Shown: in pieces, positions 24,538 to 35,900 of the stretch | How the letters are laid out: the number at the start of each line of letters is the position of its first letter | How positions within the stretch are numbered: the first letter of the stretch is position 1 | Origin: Neospora caninum Liverpool | Taxonomy: Eukaryota > Apicomplexa > Conoidasida > Eucoccidiorida > Sarcocystidae | Length of the DNA stretch: 64,000 nucleotides | NCBI RefSeq assembly: GCF_000208865.1 | Contig: NC_018387.1 | Span: 930,001 to 994,000 of the forward strand | Direction: 5' to 3' | Made by a program: the position numbers and the translations under genes | Notes under the pieces: generated by a model | What the model saw: only the letters and a program-made list of their open reading frames with translations | Databases searched by the model: none | What the model was told of the DNA's origin: nothing

Positions 24538-26407
24538 GCACATGGAAAGCTTTGCTTCCCCGACGTCTCACAACGCCAGAAGAGCGGAAGACTTTTTCTC
24601 TACCGTTTTTACTTGTCACCACTCTGCGCGTTTCAAGTCGATCCTGACTCGGAAGTGATAGGCAGCTGAATACCGCATTATCCTGCGGAAGTCGTTCGGT
24701 GTACTACGTGTCCCGCACTGTGCACTGATGTGCTCCGTACGAGGACATTGTTTTAGTCTTATCCGTCTCGTCAGTCATATGGAGAGTTCAGCCTCGTTGT
24801 GCTATCGGGCGGTCTTCCCCTGTTTGTATCCTTCGCACGCACAGGCACAGAGGCTGCACTGCAGCCGTGTGCGGAGGGTTTCGACACGGATCGGAGCGGC
24901 CTTTCACCAGGAAAGGACCGTCTTGGATTGATGACTTGCTACTGCAAGAACCGCGCTGAGCGAAATGCTACATGCCGGAAGAAGCCAGGTTTAAAGGCTA
25001 TACCGTGTACCGCAGAAATGCTACACGTGTTTCCCCCTTGTTAAACCTTGTCGGCCGTCGAACACCTTGAGGGCCAGGAAAGGATTCGGAGCACCAAGCC
25101 CCTGGTTCGCAGGCAGTCCTTGTGTTTCTGCATTTGCTGACTTCGCGGCGTGCCGCCTTCTCTCACAGACCATTTACTCCACTGTCAAAACAGAGCGCCC
25201 ATCGTCGGAGGACTCTTCTGTTCGTCCTGCCGCAGACACCGCAGGATATGTAGAGAGCTGTCCTTTTCGCTTCATCGTTTCCCTTTTCGCGTATCGTCTT
25301 GAATGAGAAAAGTACAAGAAGCCCCAAATTATACGGACAAGTCGAATACCTCTGTTCTCTGAGACGACAGCTGGAGCAGCCTTGGTCCCGACGTTCCGGC
25401 GAGACTGAAATTCGCGGTTCCTTCGTGCGGGTTTCCCATTGACGTCTCTTGTGCATTTCCCAGCCTCTCGAACGGTAGAGGAAAAGCTTGCTGCGACGCA
25501 CAACTCGGGAAAAAACGCATCCGTTGCTTCGCCTGTATCCCCGTCTCTCACGGGTAACCGTCAGCCTGCTCAGAGAGCACTCTGTGTAAGCTCCGGCAAA
25601 TCCGCTGCTGACTGTAGCGCTGGCATTATAAGAGATACAGTGCAGGGACTCGGCACACGTCACGCTCAGGGACATCCCTGCGATGGGCAAAACCACCGTT
25701 TTTTTGTTAAGACTGGACCATCCGTTTTCCCTTCCATCGGCCTATACACACGCCCTCCCCTTTTCTCTAACCCTGTCAAATGCAAGGTGCGTGGCGGTGT
25801 GGTTGGGACAGTGTGCGTTCTTTCCTCGATCGCAACTCTTTCTCAGTTTGGACGGCGCCCTCGAGCAGTTTGGTTCGGGAATTCCCGCAGCTCTTCACAT
25901 GGACATCGTCGACAAAAAAAGTGAAACTCGGGCGCCCCGGTGGCCGCACGTGGCCACGCGAAGCTTCACCACCTTTACCCCTGTTCGTCTCTTCTGCGTT
26001 TCCCAAACCTCTTTTTCGACGACCGCCTCTCACCTCACCTCTCTTCCCGAACACACAGACGACGAGACGACGCAACGCGACGACGCCCTGCAGAAAACGG
26101 CTAACTCTCAAGTCTACACTTTAAAGGCGAATGCAAGTGGCGCATGTCACATCTCTCTGAAGGCGGGCGCCGCACGTTCTCGACTATCCTCCCGTTATCT
26201 GCGTAGCGTGTTCGGGAACTCGTAGAGACGGCCGCTCTTGTTTGTTGTAAGTCTCCCTCTGCCTGTCCTCTTTGCCTAGCCTTTCTGGCCAAGGTTCTCC
26301 ACTTCCCGTGTGTCTTTTCCGGCCGGTTCTTCTGTGCCCGTCCGAGTGAGAACGCCGCGTGTCTCTCAGCCTCCATATAAGGTCTTCCCCACAAGCTTTC
26401 CCGCCCA

Positions 26408-26423
26408 CCCCCCCCCCCCCCCC
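26408..26423. repeat. Homopolymer of 16 C
   Basis: Uninterrupted C run in the upstream flank of the alveolin-like gene; its length may be unreliable in sequencing. Confidence 0.85.
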
Positions 26424-27188
26424 GGGAGATCGATCGATCGCATCGTGTTCGCTGCCAACAGGACAGGCCTGATGTCATGTCTGTGGCACACGGACGGAAG
26501 GGACGGGGAGACAAGACGCAGCGTGTGTGTGGTTGGTCTGGCAGGCGATAAAACGCGCGACCGTCCGTGCGTCACTGCGTCATGCATCGTCATCCGAGAC
26601 TTCCTGTCAAGCACCGAGGAGAAAGTTGCCGGTGGCGAGTGGCCTAGAGTTTCAAACGCATTCTCAGTTTGCTGTGTCGCCGATGCAGTGTGTGGTCCCG
26701 GGACAGTTGTGCTGCATTTCCAAGTTTTTTTGCCTTTTTTCTCGTTTTATCCCTCCCTCGTGCCCAACGCCCGGAGTTCTCTTCCCGCCACCCCCGTGAC
26801 AGGAACGGCTCGTGTTTTCCCCACTGTGCGTCCAGGCGTCGTTCCGCCAGCGTATACAATCATACACATCGCATTGAATGCAAAAATTCGGATTTGTTGC
26901 TGAAACATCTGTTTGGTCGGTGTGCGACTGTCTATATGGGCTAGTGTTTCTTTTGAAGTGCAATTTTTGCATTTCCCCTCTGCATTTTCGGAGGTCACCC
27001 ACTCTTGAGAGCTTCGTCCAGAAAACGCCGGGGAAAGCGGTCTTTTCTGAGGTTTTCGTCGCTTTTCCCCACTCTTTTGTAGGGACGTTACATCTCCCTT
27101 CTGCAGACACGCAGCCTTCGTCGGGCGGGGCCCGTGACAAAGAGACCAATCTCGCGCTTTCCTGTTTTCCCCTCGGGCTTTCACCACC

Positions 27189-30150
27189 ATGGAACGCACA
27201 GCTGACAACGTACGTTTCCTCTCTGCCATGCCGCCGTTCCGTACTGACCGTAAAACGGTGAATGCGTTCCGAGGATCTGGGGATCCAGAACAACGCCGGA
27301 CGAGGAGGGAACCACCGGAAATCCTGCAGTTTCTCAGGGTGCTCGGGTGTACATACACTTCCCTGCGTCCCGAGGCAACCGGTGCATGCTGCGTTTCATG
27401 GCCTATCTCCAACTTTCCCATATCGAATATCGAATCTCTGTGTCCGGCTTGGTTTCCAAGGAATCTCTTGTGTCTTGCGTCCTTCTTCTCTGCGTGGCAA
27501 TCCTTTGCTGCTGGGGGGGGGGGGGGGTCGGGGGGAAAGATCGCCGTTCCCCGTTCGAACGGGGCCGTGTCGCATCTCTCTGTGTGTCGGGCTGGGAATC
27601 TGTCGACACCTCTACGGAAAATTGTGTTTGACCTGTCTCTGGAAAATCCACGCGTTGCTGGTCTTTTCTTGCTGGGAGTCCTGCCTCGAGGGCTGCCTCT
27701 ATGCCGGAGCCTCACCGGGCGGGAGAGCTTTTTTTTTCCGCAAGGTGCTCAGTGCCTGTGTATTACGTGCAGAGAATCTTTTCGTTTAGGGGCTTTGCCA
27801 TGTACGCTTCTGCCCACATGTTTGATGTCTCACGTTTGCTTGTGTAGACCCGTGTCCGGCGGTCGATTTGTGTTGACTGTGTGGCGGGTGTTTTGTAGAG
27901 CACACGGTCATTTCCCTTTGCATCGGACTCTCTTCCAACACATGTCTGCGGGTTCGCCCCTCGTGCGGGTCATTGGATTGGGACTTCTCCTAGCTTCGGC
28001 GCTCTTCCGAATGCGCCCGGACTCGCCCGAACAACTGCTGCCTGGCGCGTATTATGTCGGTTTGTGGTTTCCTTTCTCCGTTGCTGCAGGCCGCTCCCCT
28101 GGAGCAGACCGTCGCTCAGGAAGAGGTGCGTGCGTCGAAACCTCAAGTGATGGACGAGAACTCGGCTGAAGCGGCCAACAAACAGGAAGCCGCCCAGAGT
28201 GTCCAGGACGTCTCTGCGAATGATATTCAAAAGTTCCTTGCTGACCAGTCGCCCGCCAGCGCCAAGAGACTCATCTTCTCGGCCACCAAGACGACGACGA
28301 CGCGAACCATGTCCAAGACCGTCAGCGAGTCTGTGTCTCACAAACAAACCAAGGAGGTTTTCACTGCCGCCAACATGGCGCACATGGGTTGGAAAGCGAG
28401 CAAGGAGGCGTTCCTGGCGCACAGCTCGTCCTTCGCTTCGCAAAACGACGTAAGCCGACGCTCCCCGGAAACGCCCCGTCGAGACGATCCCGCAGGATCT
28501 CACGTATCCTCTGGTCCTTCGCGCGTTCCCGGCCGGTCCGGGGCAGTCGGCCGCCGCTGCGCCCAAAAACGGCTCTTCGCTGCCTTGTCGCTGCGCTTCA
28601 GGCAACCGAGACCGAGATCGCTCGTTTCGTCCCCTCCGTCCAAGTCGTGGACTTGCCGCTCGACTTGGTCTACACCGTCCCCGAGGTGAAGACTCGCATG
28701 GTGAACTACACCTTTGAGTGCCCCGCGCGCGGCTACTCGCGCCTCGTCCCCCGCGCCTTCCCTGTGGACACGCCTTTCATCGTGCCCCAGTACGAAGACG
28801 TGCGCGTTCCGGTCGTCATGTCGCAAACCTTCGTCCCGGAACTGCAGGAAACGTCCAAGGTTGTTCAGGTTCCAGTCGCGCGCTACGTCCCGAAGCTCGT
28901 CCCCGTCGACGTCTTTGTCCCTCGCCCTGTGGCGATCCCGATCAAGGCTGGGGAGGTGACGCAAGTGACCAAGAACACGGTCATCAGCGAGGACCTGATG
29001 CACCAGCTCAGCGTGGAAATGAACCCGCACCTCCAGGCTCTCAACAAATTCAATGCCCAACAGGTCAGAGTCTGTCGCATCGACACACACACACACGCTG
29101 CGATGCTGAGACGTCCCCCTCGTGGAGCGGGCGCTTCGTGTGAAGCGAACTGAAAACAAGGACAACTGGGAACCAAAAAACACAAGGTGTGCACGCACTC
29201 CTAGTGTTCCCGTCCGCGGTGTTTGGACAACGCGTGCGTGTTTTGTGTTGAACGCCGTTCGAAAATGGGGCACGGACGTTTTTTGGGTTTCTTTTTTCCA
29301 GGCCCAGGCCATGGACAGCTTGGTCAACAAGGCGAACGAACTGGCAACCCAAATGGACTGTCCGCCCCCGGCTCCGGAGAGGATCGAGGTGAACGAGAAG
29401 GCCTGCGGCGTCATTCCAGTTGTGGACGAACAAGGCAACAAACAGCTGAAGGTACAAAGTGCTGGGCACCTGTGCAGAAGTTCCGGCTGTCTCTCCTCCT
29501 GGAGGGTTGGAGTATGTAGACAGGAAGAAAGAGGCAACCTCGAGAGCTCTTGTGTCTCAGCTTTTTTCGAATCAGTCCCTCAGAGTGCTCCCCTTCGTGC
29601 ACCTACCATCCCTTTCCGATGTCGTGTTGTCTTCCACTGTGGCGTGCGTCGCCGTGGCGTCTCCCCAGCCGCGTTCGCCTTCCGCACAATTCCGCACCTG
29701 GGGTCTGTCGCTCCTCGTCGATGTTTCGTTTTTCCTTTTCAGATCGATCTGGGTGGCAAAGACCCGCGCTCCGTGGAGATGGTCTTCAAGCGCCTCCACG
29801 ACGACGCAGACACCTCGAAGAGCGTCGAGGAGACTGTTCAGCTGACGGAAGACATCATTCTCTGTGTGCATCGCGATTTGAACGGCGGCCGCCTAGACAC
29901 CTTCCCTTCGGGCAACGCGGGGATCCCGATGATCTTCCGCGCTCCCGATGAGAAGCAAGGCTTCAGTGCGTGCCCAGGCAGCAACGGTCTGCCTGAGCCC
30001 GCGCCGCTGCGCAGCCTGACCAACGACATGTCTCTCGTGAGCGCGTCCGCCGAGGCGCAGAACGACTCTTCGGCCACCACGACTGGCGAGTCGGTGCCTG
30101 CCGCCCTCGGTGCCGAGGAGGCGACAACTGCTGTTCCCATCGCTGCCTAA
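27189..30150 (+). CDS. Alveolin-like inner membrane complex protein, five exons
   Basis: Exons are 27189-27209 (only seven codons, MERTADN), 28090-28449, 28602-29063, 29302-29451 and 29743-30150. All junctions are phase 0 and the product is 466 aa. The ATG has a strong CACCATGG context. The central part (about residues 130-255) is Val/Pro-rich with alternating charge in the style of alveolin repeats: VVDLPLDLVYTVPEVKTR, VPQYEDVRVPVVMSQTFVPE, VVQVPVARYVPKLVPVDVFV and PRPVAIPIKAG. There is no signal peptide or membrane segment. Alveolins form the intermediate-filament-like network under the inner membrane complex that shapes the parasite. I cannot say which IMC protein this is; a PhIL1-complex type protein with similar VP-rich runs is an alternative. 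The C-terminal 100 residues are acidic and Ser/Ala-rich. Confidence 0.75.
27513..27527. repeat. Homopolymer of 15 G in the first intron of the alveolin-like gene
   Basis: Uninterrupted G run on the plus strand. Confidence 0.85.
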
Positions 30151-31982
30151 ATGCGAAACGAAGCGCCGTGGACACGGAGACTCCAACGACCGCGTGTGTG
30201 TGTGTGTGCTGCGCGGGAGAGGCACGGAAATGAAGTGAAGGGAGGCCGAGCGAGAAGGCGGGAGAAACTGGATCGCGGGCGGTGTGGATCAGCAACTATC
30301 TGGGTGGTCTCGAGAGCCGCTCGACGCGCGTTCAAAGTGGGAGAGGAAAAGGCCAGGGAAGCGACTGCGAGAGGAGGCGAGAGTGAGAGTGGCGAAGCTG
30401 AAGAGAAGAAGAGATTGACAAAGACGCCTTCTCCCGCCCCGGGTGTCCCTCGCCTGCCGGTCTCGCAGCGACGGGAAGCAGATGGAGTGTGGGGAGACTG
30501 GAGAGTGCTTGCCTCCACGTGGAGTGTATGTGCATTTGTGTAAAACTGATGGGAAAGGGCTACATGGGGGAGACGCGCGCGCACACACTCGAGAGAGGAA
30601 AGCGCGGCAACAGGAAGAAGACACGGGCGCACACGAGTCTCGTCTCGCGGCGCAGGTGAGAGAGGGGACGGCATCTGCATGGGGGTGTCTCCCGGCATTT
30701 GTTCTCGAATGCGCGACTTCACTCGCCACGCGTTTTTCTCTGCATGCGTCCTCTCGGGCGTCAAAAACGGGGAAGGTTTCTGCGGGTCCAGGAGTGTACG
30801 CGAGAATGTGCAAAGGCGTTTGTGCACAACGGTCTCGAGTTGAGAGCGGTATATTTCGGAGGAGTGTGCACTGACGTGGATCGCGCGAGACTAGGCGTTC
30901 AGGAAAGCCTGTCCTGAGCTCTGCAAGAGGGCGGAAGGGAGACGAATCGCGCGAGCGTCGACTGTGCGTTCGCCCTACATCTGGAGAGGCAACCGGACGT
31001 CGAGACTCGCAGTTGGCGAACGCCTGGCAGTACCGCTGTGAACAGACACATCCACCAAGCCGGTTGCGGTGCCGACGTTTCTCTTTCGCCTCGCTTCCGC
31101 CTGGTCAGTGCACACCGAACTTTTCGCCGCGTGCTCCCCTCTTCGGGTTCGATGCTTATCAAAGAGAGATATTTGTGTGAGTGTGGAGACGTGTGCACCG
31201 GAAAACTCTTGCATTTTCTCTCTGCGTGTCCGTCTGACCAAGCAAGTGGTCAACTCTCTTCTGTGAGGCGTCTCCGAAACTCGACGGATCAGGGCAACCC
31301 CTCTGAGGCCCTATCTGTCCCAGTCGTTCGCCGTGCCGTTGCTTGTCGACTGGCGTTCGATAAGTTCCCTCTCACCCCGTCTATACACTCGCCAGAGATC
31401 AGGTAACCGTAGTTTCCGAACAACGGAGAGGCAACAAACCCAGCCGGCGGGGAGGCAGGCGATGGTCCGGTGTGCGTTTCGCGTCGCTCACTGCCGCAAG
31501 GCTGCGCAGCCCTCCTTCCACATGAACTCCCCGAGGTTTCATTTCCAGACACGCATGAGTTTACATAGAGCGATGCAGAGGTATAGAGAGTAGAAGGAAA
31601 AGACAGAGGAAAACCACGTGAGGAGGAGCGAAGCGACCACAAAAAACGCATGAGTGCTGAGCGAGGGATAGGAAGTCCGCCTCTCTATCAGGAGTTCCAG
31701 CTCTCGCTCGGGCACACCGAGAGACGGGTGTTTGCGCAAGCAAACGTTGAGGCGTTCCGAGTCGGAAGGATGCTGTCCGCTGGGCCCGACACGTGCAGGC
31801 ACTAAAGAACAAACTTGACAGACGGAGCAACAAAAATCCAGAACTGTACTGTGCTGGATTGTTGCGTGAAATGTGCCGTGCATGGTAAACTGCTCGATAC
31901 GTCTAAGATAAACTGAATACATACTACGCTGCCCCGCGGTTCCACGCGCTCCGATCCCTCACGAATATACGCACATACATAC

Positions 31983-32022
<40 letters not shown>

Positions 32023-32943
32023 AAACGCCTACGTGTAAATGCTTCAGAGCAAATCGAAGGCTGGTGGCAACGCAGAAGTTTTTGCCATGGGCAATGACCT
32101 GTGCTCCGGCCGATGTGGGCTGAGACGCAGATGGGTGCCTCTCGGGAACTGCAGTCCACAGGCGTGGTGAAAAGCAGTCAAACTCGGCATCCCGCTATCG
32201 ACAAGAGAGACATGAAATCGCAAAGAAGCGCCTAACGCAGGAACTCCGCGGAGCCCCACGAGCCTCTGAACGCACTGGAGCGTCTCAGCGGCCTTTCTTA
32301 AACCGCACCCACGGGGAGGGATGCAATGCGAGAGACGTGCAACGCAGAAAAGGACACGGTCGCCTCTTCCAGGACCAGAAACCGTCTTCCTGAATCGTTC
32401 ATCTGGGAAAATCGCCTCGGGTGTTAGCCAACGGCATCCCTGAGGTATATATGAGGGCAATCGAAGCCATGTGCAAGAAGAGGTTAGCCGTATACGGTTT
32501 CGCATGCAGCCATCCTCGTTTGCGGCCATCATCGAACAAATTGGAGGGTAGCAAACAAACCGGGGTGACTATCACCAAAGAAGCGTTTGAGGCCATACCT
32601 GCATCTGTGTAAAAGCACATCTGCCCGCTGATGCGCATTTACGCATGTACGGGGGTACACAACGCAGCGACGGCAGCGGATCACATGTGGATGTCTGACG
32701 AAAGGGGACGGCAGGAAGGGGGAAAAGCAGATATGGTACGCGTTCTTCGGAGGGTCAACAACTCGGTGGGAACGGCTGCATGTTCAAACGCACATGTCAA
32801 CGAGAGGGACGAGAACCTGCCTCGACAGGTACAAAATAGAGTACACCTGCAGAACACTTCGGAAGAAATCGCTTTTTCTGTGTCTCGGCCTCCCGCTTCT
32901 CTGTCCTTTGGCGCCACGCTTTAGTTGCCGTGCTCGTTGTCGG
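30151..32943. other. Convergent region between the alveolin-like gene and MMS19
   Basis: No supported gene. It should contain two 3' untranslated regions. Features seen are a GT-repeat at about 30197-30208 and a TA microsatellite at 31985-32020. Confidence 0.45.
31985..32020. repeat. (TA)n microsatellite
   Basis: About 18 uninterrupted TA units between convergent genes. Confidence 0.9.
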
Positions 32944-35900
32944 TCACTCGAACACTGCCCAGCGGTTCTTGCACACAGCGGCCGCTCGCCTGACGACGCG
33001 TACGGGGTCGTCCAGGGCGGGGGAAACTCCTGCGATAACCTGAAAGCAGAACCAAAAAACAGACGAAACACTTTCCCATGACGCATTCTGTCGGCAGCCT
33101 TCCGCCTCTCCATAGATCGCCGCTCTATGGCGATGCGCGAGCATCGTTTGCTCTGACTACGTCGCTCTCTGACCGACTCGCACAGACCGGCTGAAAACGC
33201 CTCGCCAGCTCGGTCTCCCAAATAACGACCATGTCCAGCCTTTGATTCGACGTCATGAAAAAACGTTTGTCTTTGGCGTAGAAGGCCCGGAAGCGTCCAA
33301 ATCAGCGGAGCCGAGTGTACAGACACCTGAGACGCGAGAGGCGGCCGCACCAGAAGTGACTCCCGCACGCAGTGTACAGACAGCGCAGAGTGGCGAGGCG
33401 AGCAGCCGAGCTCTGGAAAATGACGAAAGCAGAAGTTTCCAGGCGTGCTGCTTTAGTGAAAACGTGCGGCGGAGAGACTCTCACGCGAAACCGTGGGACC
33501 ACCAACTGGCGTCGTTTTTCCCGTTTGCGTCTCGAGCCTTGATGTCTCTAGCTTCTGTTCCGTTTCTCTGCGACGGCGTCCTCACCTCTTTCTGCATCTT
33601 GAGAACGCCACCGAGAGGCCTGTCGGCGAAATTGATGATCGCCTGCAGGGCGAGCAGGCGCAGAAGGGGCGCGGCGAAGCCTCCCTTTGGCACCGCGCAG
33701 CGCCGAGAACCCCCCCGATGGCTTTCCTTCCGTCGGAGTCTGTCCATTTCCTCCACTTCTTCTCGGCCGCCTTGTTGCGCGACGACGATGAGGAAAGGAA
33801 GAATACGGTCCACGAACTGGTCCAGAAACTGCAACTCCATCTCTTCCAGCGCATGCGAGCTGTCTGCCGCGCCCGCGCAGCCACCCGAAGAGGTTTCGCG
33901 TCCCCCCATATCTTTCCCTCGGCCCTTGCCGTGTTCTTTCTCAACAGCCTCGGGCGGAACTTTTTCCCGCTCCCCGATCTCACGCGCTCCCTGGCCCGAG
34001 GCACCGGCACCGGCGACTGGCGCCTCCCGGTCGCGTTGGCCCAGTGTCTCCGCGTCGCCGCGAGAACGAGGAGCGAGCGCGCGTGCGCTTCCTTCCTGAC
34101 CGACCTCGCGCGCGTCCGCGGCAACGGCAGACGGGGATGGCGACGCAGCGAGAACTGCGCGCTGAGAGGCGACGCCACGCAGGGTCAGTTTCCGCCGCTG
34201 AGCGGAGAGCAGCAGCAGAAGTGTCGAGGCGAGCAAAACGTCTTCGGCCTCTTCCACCGCACAGAGGAAGCTGTCAAATTGACGAATACCGGATGGCGAG
34301 GTCACCTCCGAGAACAGGTCCGACAACGCGTCCGAACCAGAGAGACCACCGCCGTTTCCGGGAGCGAACGATGCGTTGTCCCTGGCGACCGCCTCTACCC
34401 CGCAGTCTCGGGATGTCGCCTTTCTTACGCACCTGGCGGCGTCCTCCGGTTCGCTCGTCCGCCCCCCTCGGCGAGTCGGCGCTTTCCGGCTCGCCTTCAC
34501 GGCCTGGAGCAGTCCGCGCGTGAGGGGATGAAGCGAAGGGAGACCCGCCCGGTTGGCGAAGTACAGCGAAATGGCCCATAACACCACGGTGGCCAGCAGA
34601 CCACGTTGCGGCTGCGGAATGCCTGAGACGCCGGGGGACGCCAGCAAGTGCGCACTGGGAGAAGCCTGGCGAGTGCATGCGTCGTCGACTCCGTGGAGGA
34701 GGGTGTTCGGAACAGGCAGACACGCGGCTGCGCGAGCGAGACACGCGGCGGCGGGAAGTGTCGCGAGTCGGACGCGAAACGTGAAAACAAAAGTCGCGTT
34801 CTCCCCGCCTCGACACGCCTGCGGGAAAAGAACCTGTAGCGGCGAAGGGGACGTCTCGCGGGGGGACGCCAAACGCGAAGCGGCCTCGAGTCCCCGCGCT
34901 ACGAGCTGCCCACGCAGTGTACAGACAGCTGAGCTGGCCTCGTCCAGGACCCGGCGCGCGACGCACTTGAGCGGCATATCTGCGAGGTGGAAATGAAGAA
35001 ACGTTTCCTCTTCGGCTTCTCCAAAACCGCGTCTCCGCACTTCGCGCTCTTTTTCTTCTCTCTGTGGCGCCGTGCTCGGCTCTCTCTGCCTTGATTTCCG
35101 AGCAACCGATGGAGGAGGACAAGGCAGCAGCGGAAGAAGACCTGGAAGAACGTCGCTCTCTTCGTTTCTCGCCTTTCCTTCCCCTTTGTCCTTTCCGCCG
35201 CGTCCCCCCTCTTTGAGTCCCGCGTTGCGTCTCGGGTCTGTCGCTCGCGCTTGAGTTTCGCCGTGCCGCGACTCCCCCCTCCTCCCCAGCCAGCGGCGGT
35301 CAGCATCCCGCTCGCCGCATTCTCCTTCTCTGCGGAGCAACTGTGTCGTTCGTTCTATAGGGTCACCGAGGAGCCGCGCAACAGCCAGCGAGGAAGACAG
35401 GCCTCGCCACAGTGCGGGCAGTGCCCCAGGTAACGCCTCGCCGCGGCGCCGCGAAGGCAGGGAAGCATCGAACGCTGTTGACGGGGAAGAAGACCGACCT
35501 TTGCCCACAGAGTCGAGAGGCGAGAACACCGGAAGAAGAAGTTCCCGCAACCGAGCAGATGCCAAGTCCTCCTCACATGCATGTCTCTCCTGGCGAAGAA
35601 ACAGCATCTTCACTGTCGCCTGTCTCCACAGAGTTGCTTGGGCCTCGCGTTCCCATGGCGCCGGAGACCGCTCCGCGGGGGAGCACGATGAGGATCTGGA
35701 TCGAGCTCTTCGTTCTTCCTCCCGCTCGCGGTGTGCGTCCTCGCCGCCACGCCGAGGTCCGTCGCCTGCGTCCAGCGAGGCCAGCAAGCGCCGCAGCGTG
35801 CGCGCGTCGGGCGCGAAATACAAAAGAGCCTCGACGACCTCGAGCACGGCCTTCTCCGAGAGTCGTTTTTCCTCCAAGCGATGGCGAGGCGGAACGGTCG

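Larger units (their letters stand above)
22820..27188. other. Divergent intergenic region between STOML2 and the alveolin-like gene
   Basis: Both flanking genes point outwards, so this 4.4-kb stretch must contain two promoters and leaders. No frame shows conserved protein features. The left 400 bp are open on the minus strand and could be the N-terminal extension of STOML2. A TA microsatellite lies at 24518-24537 and a run of 16 C at 26408-26423. Confidence 0.45.
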
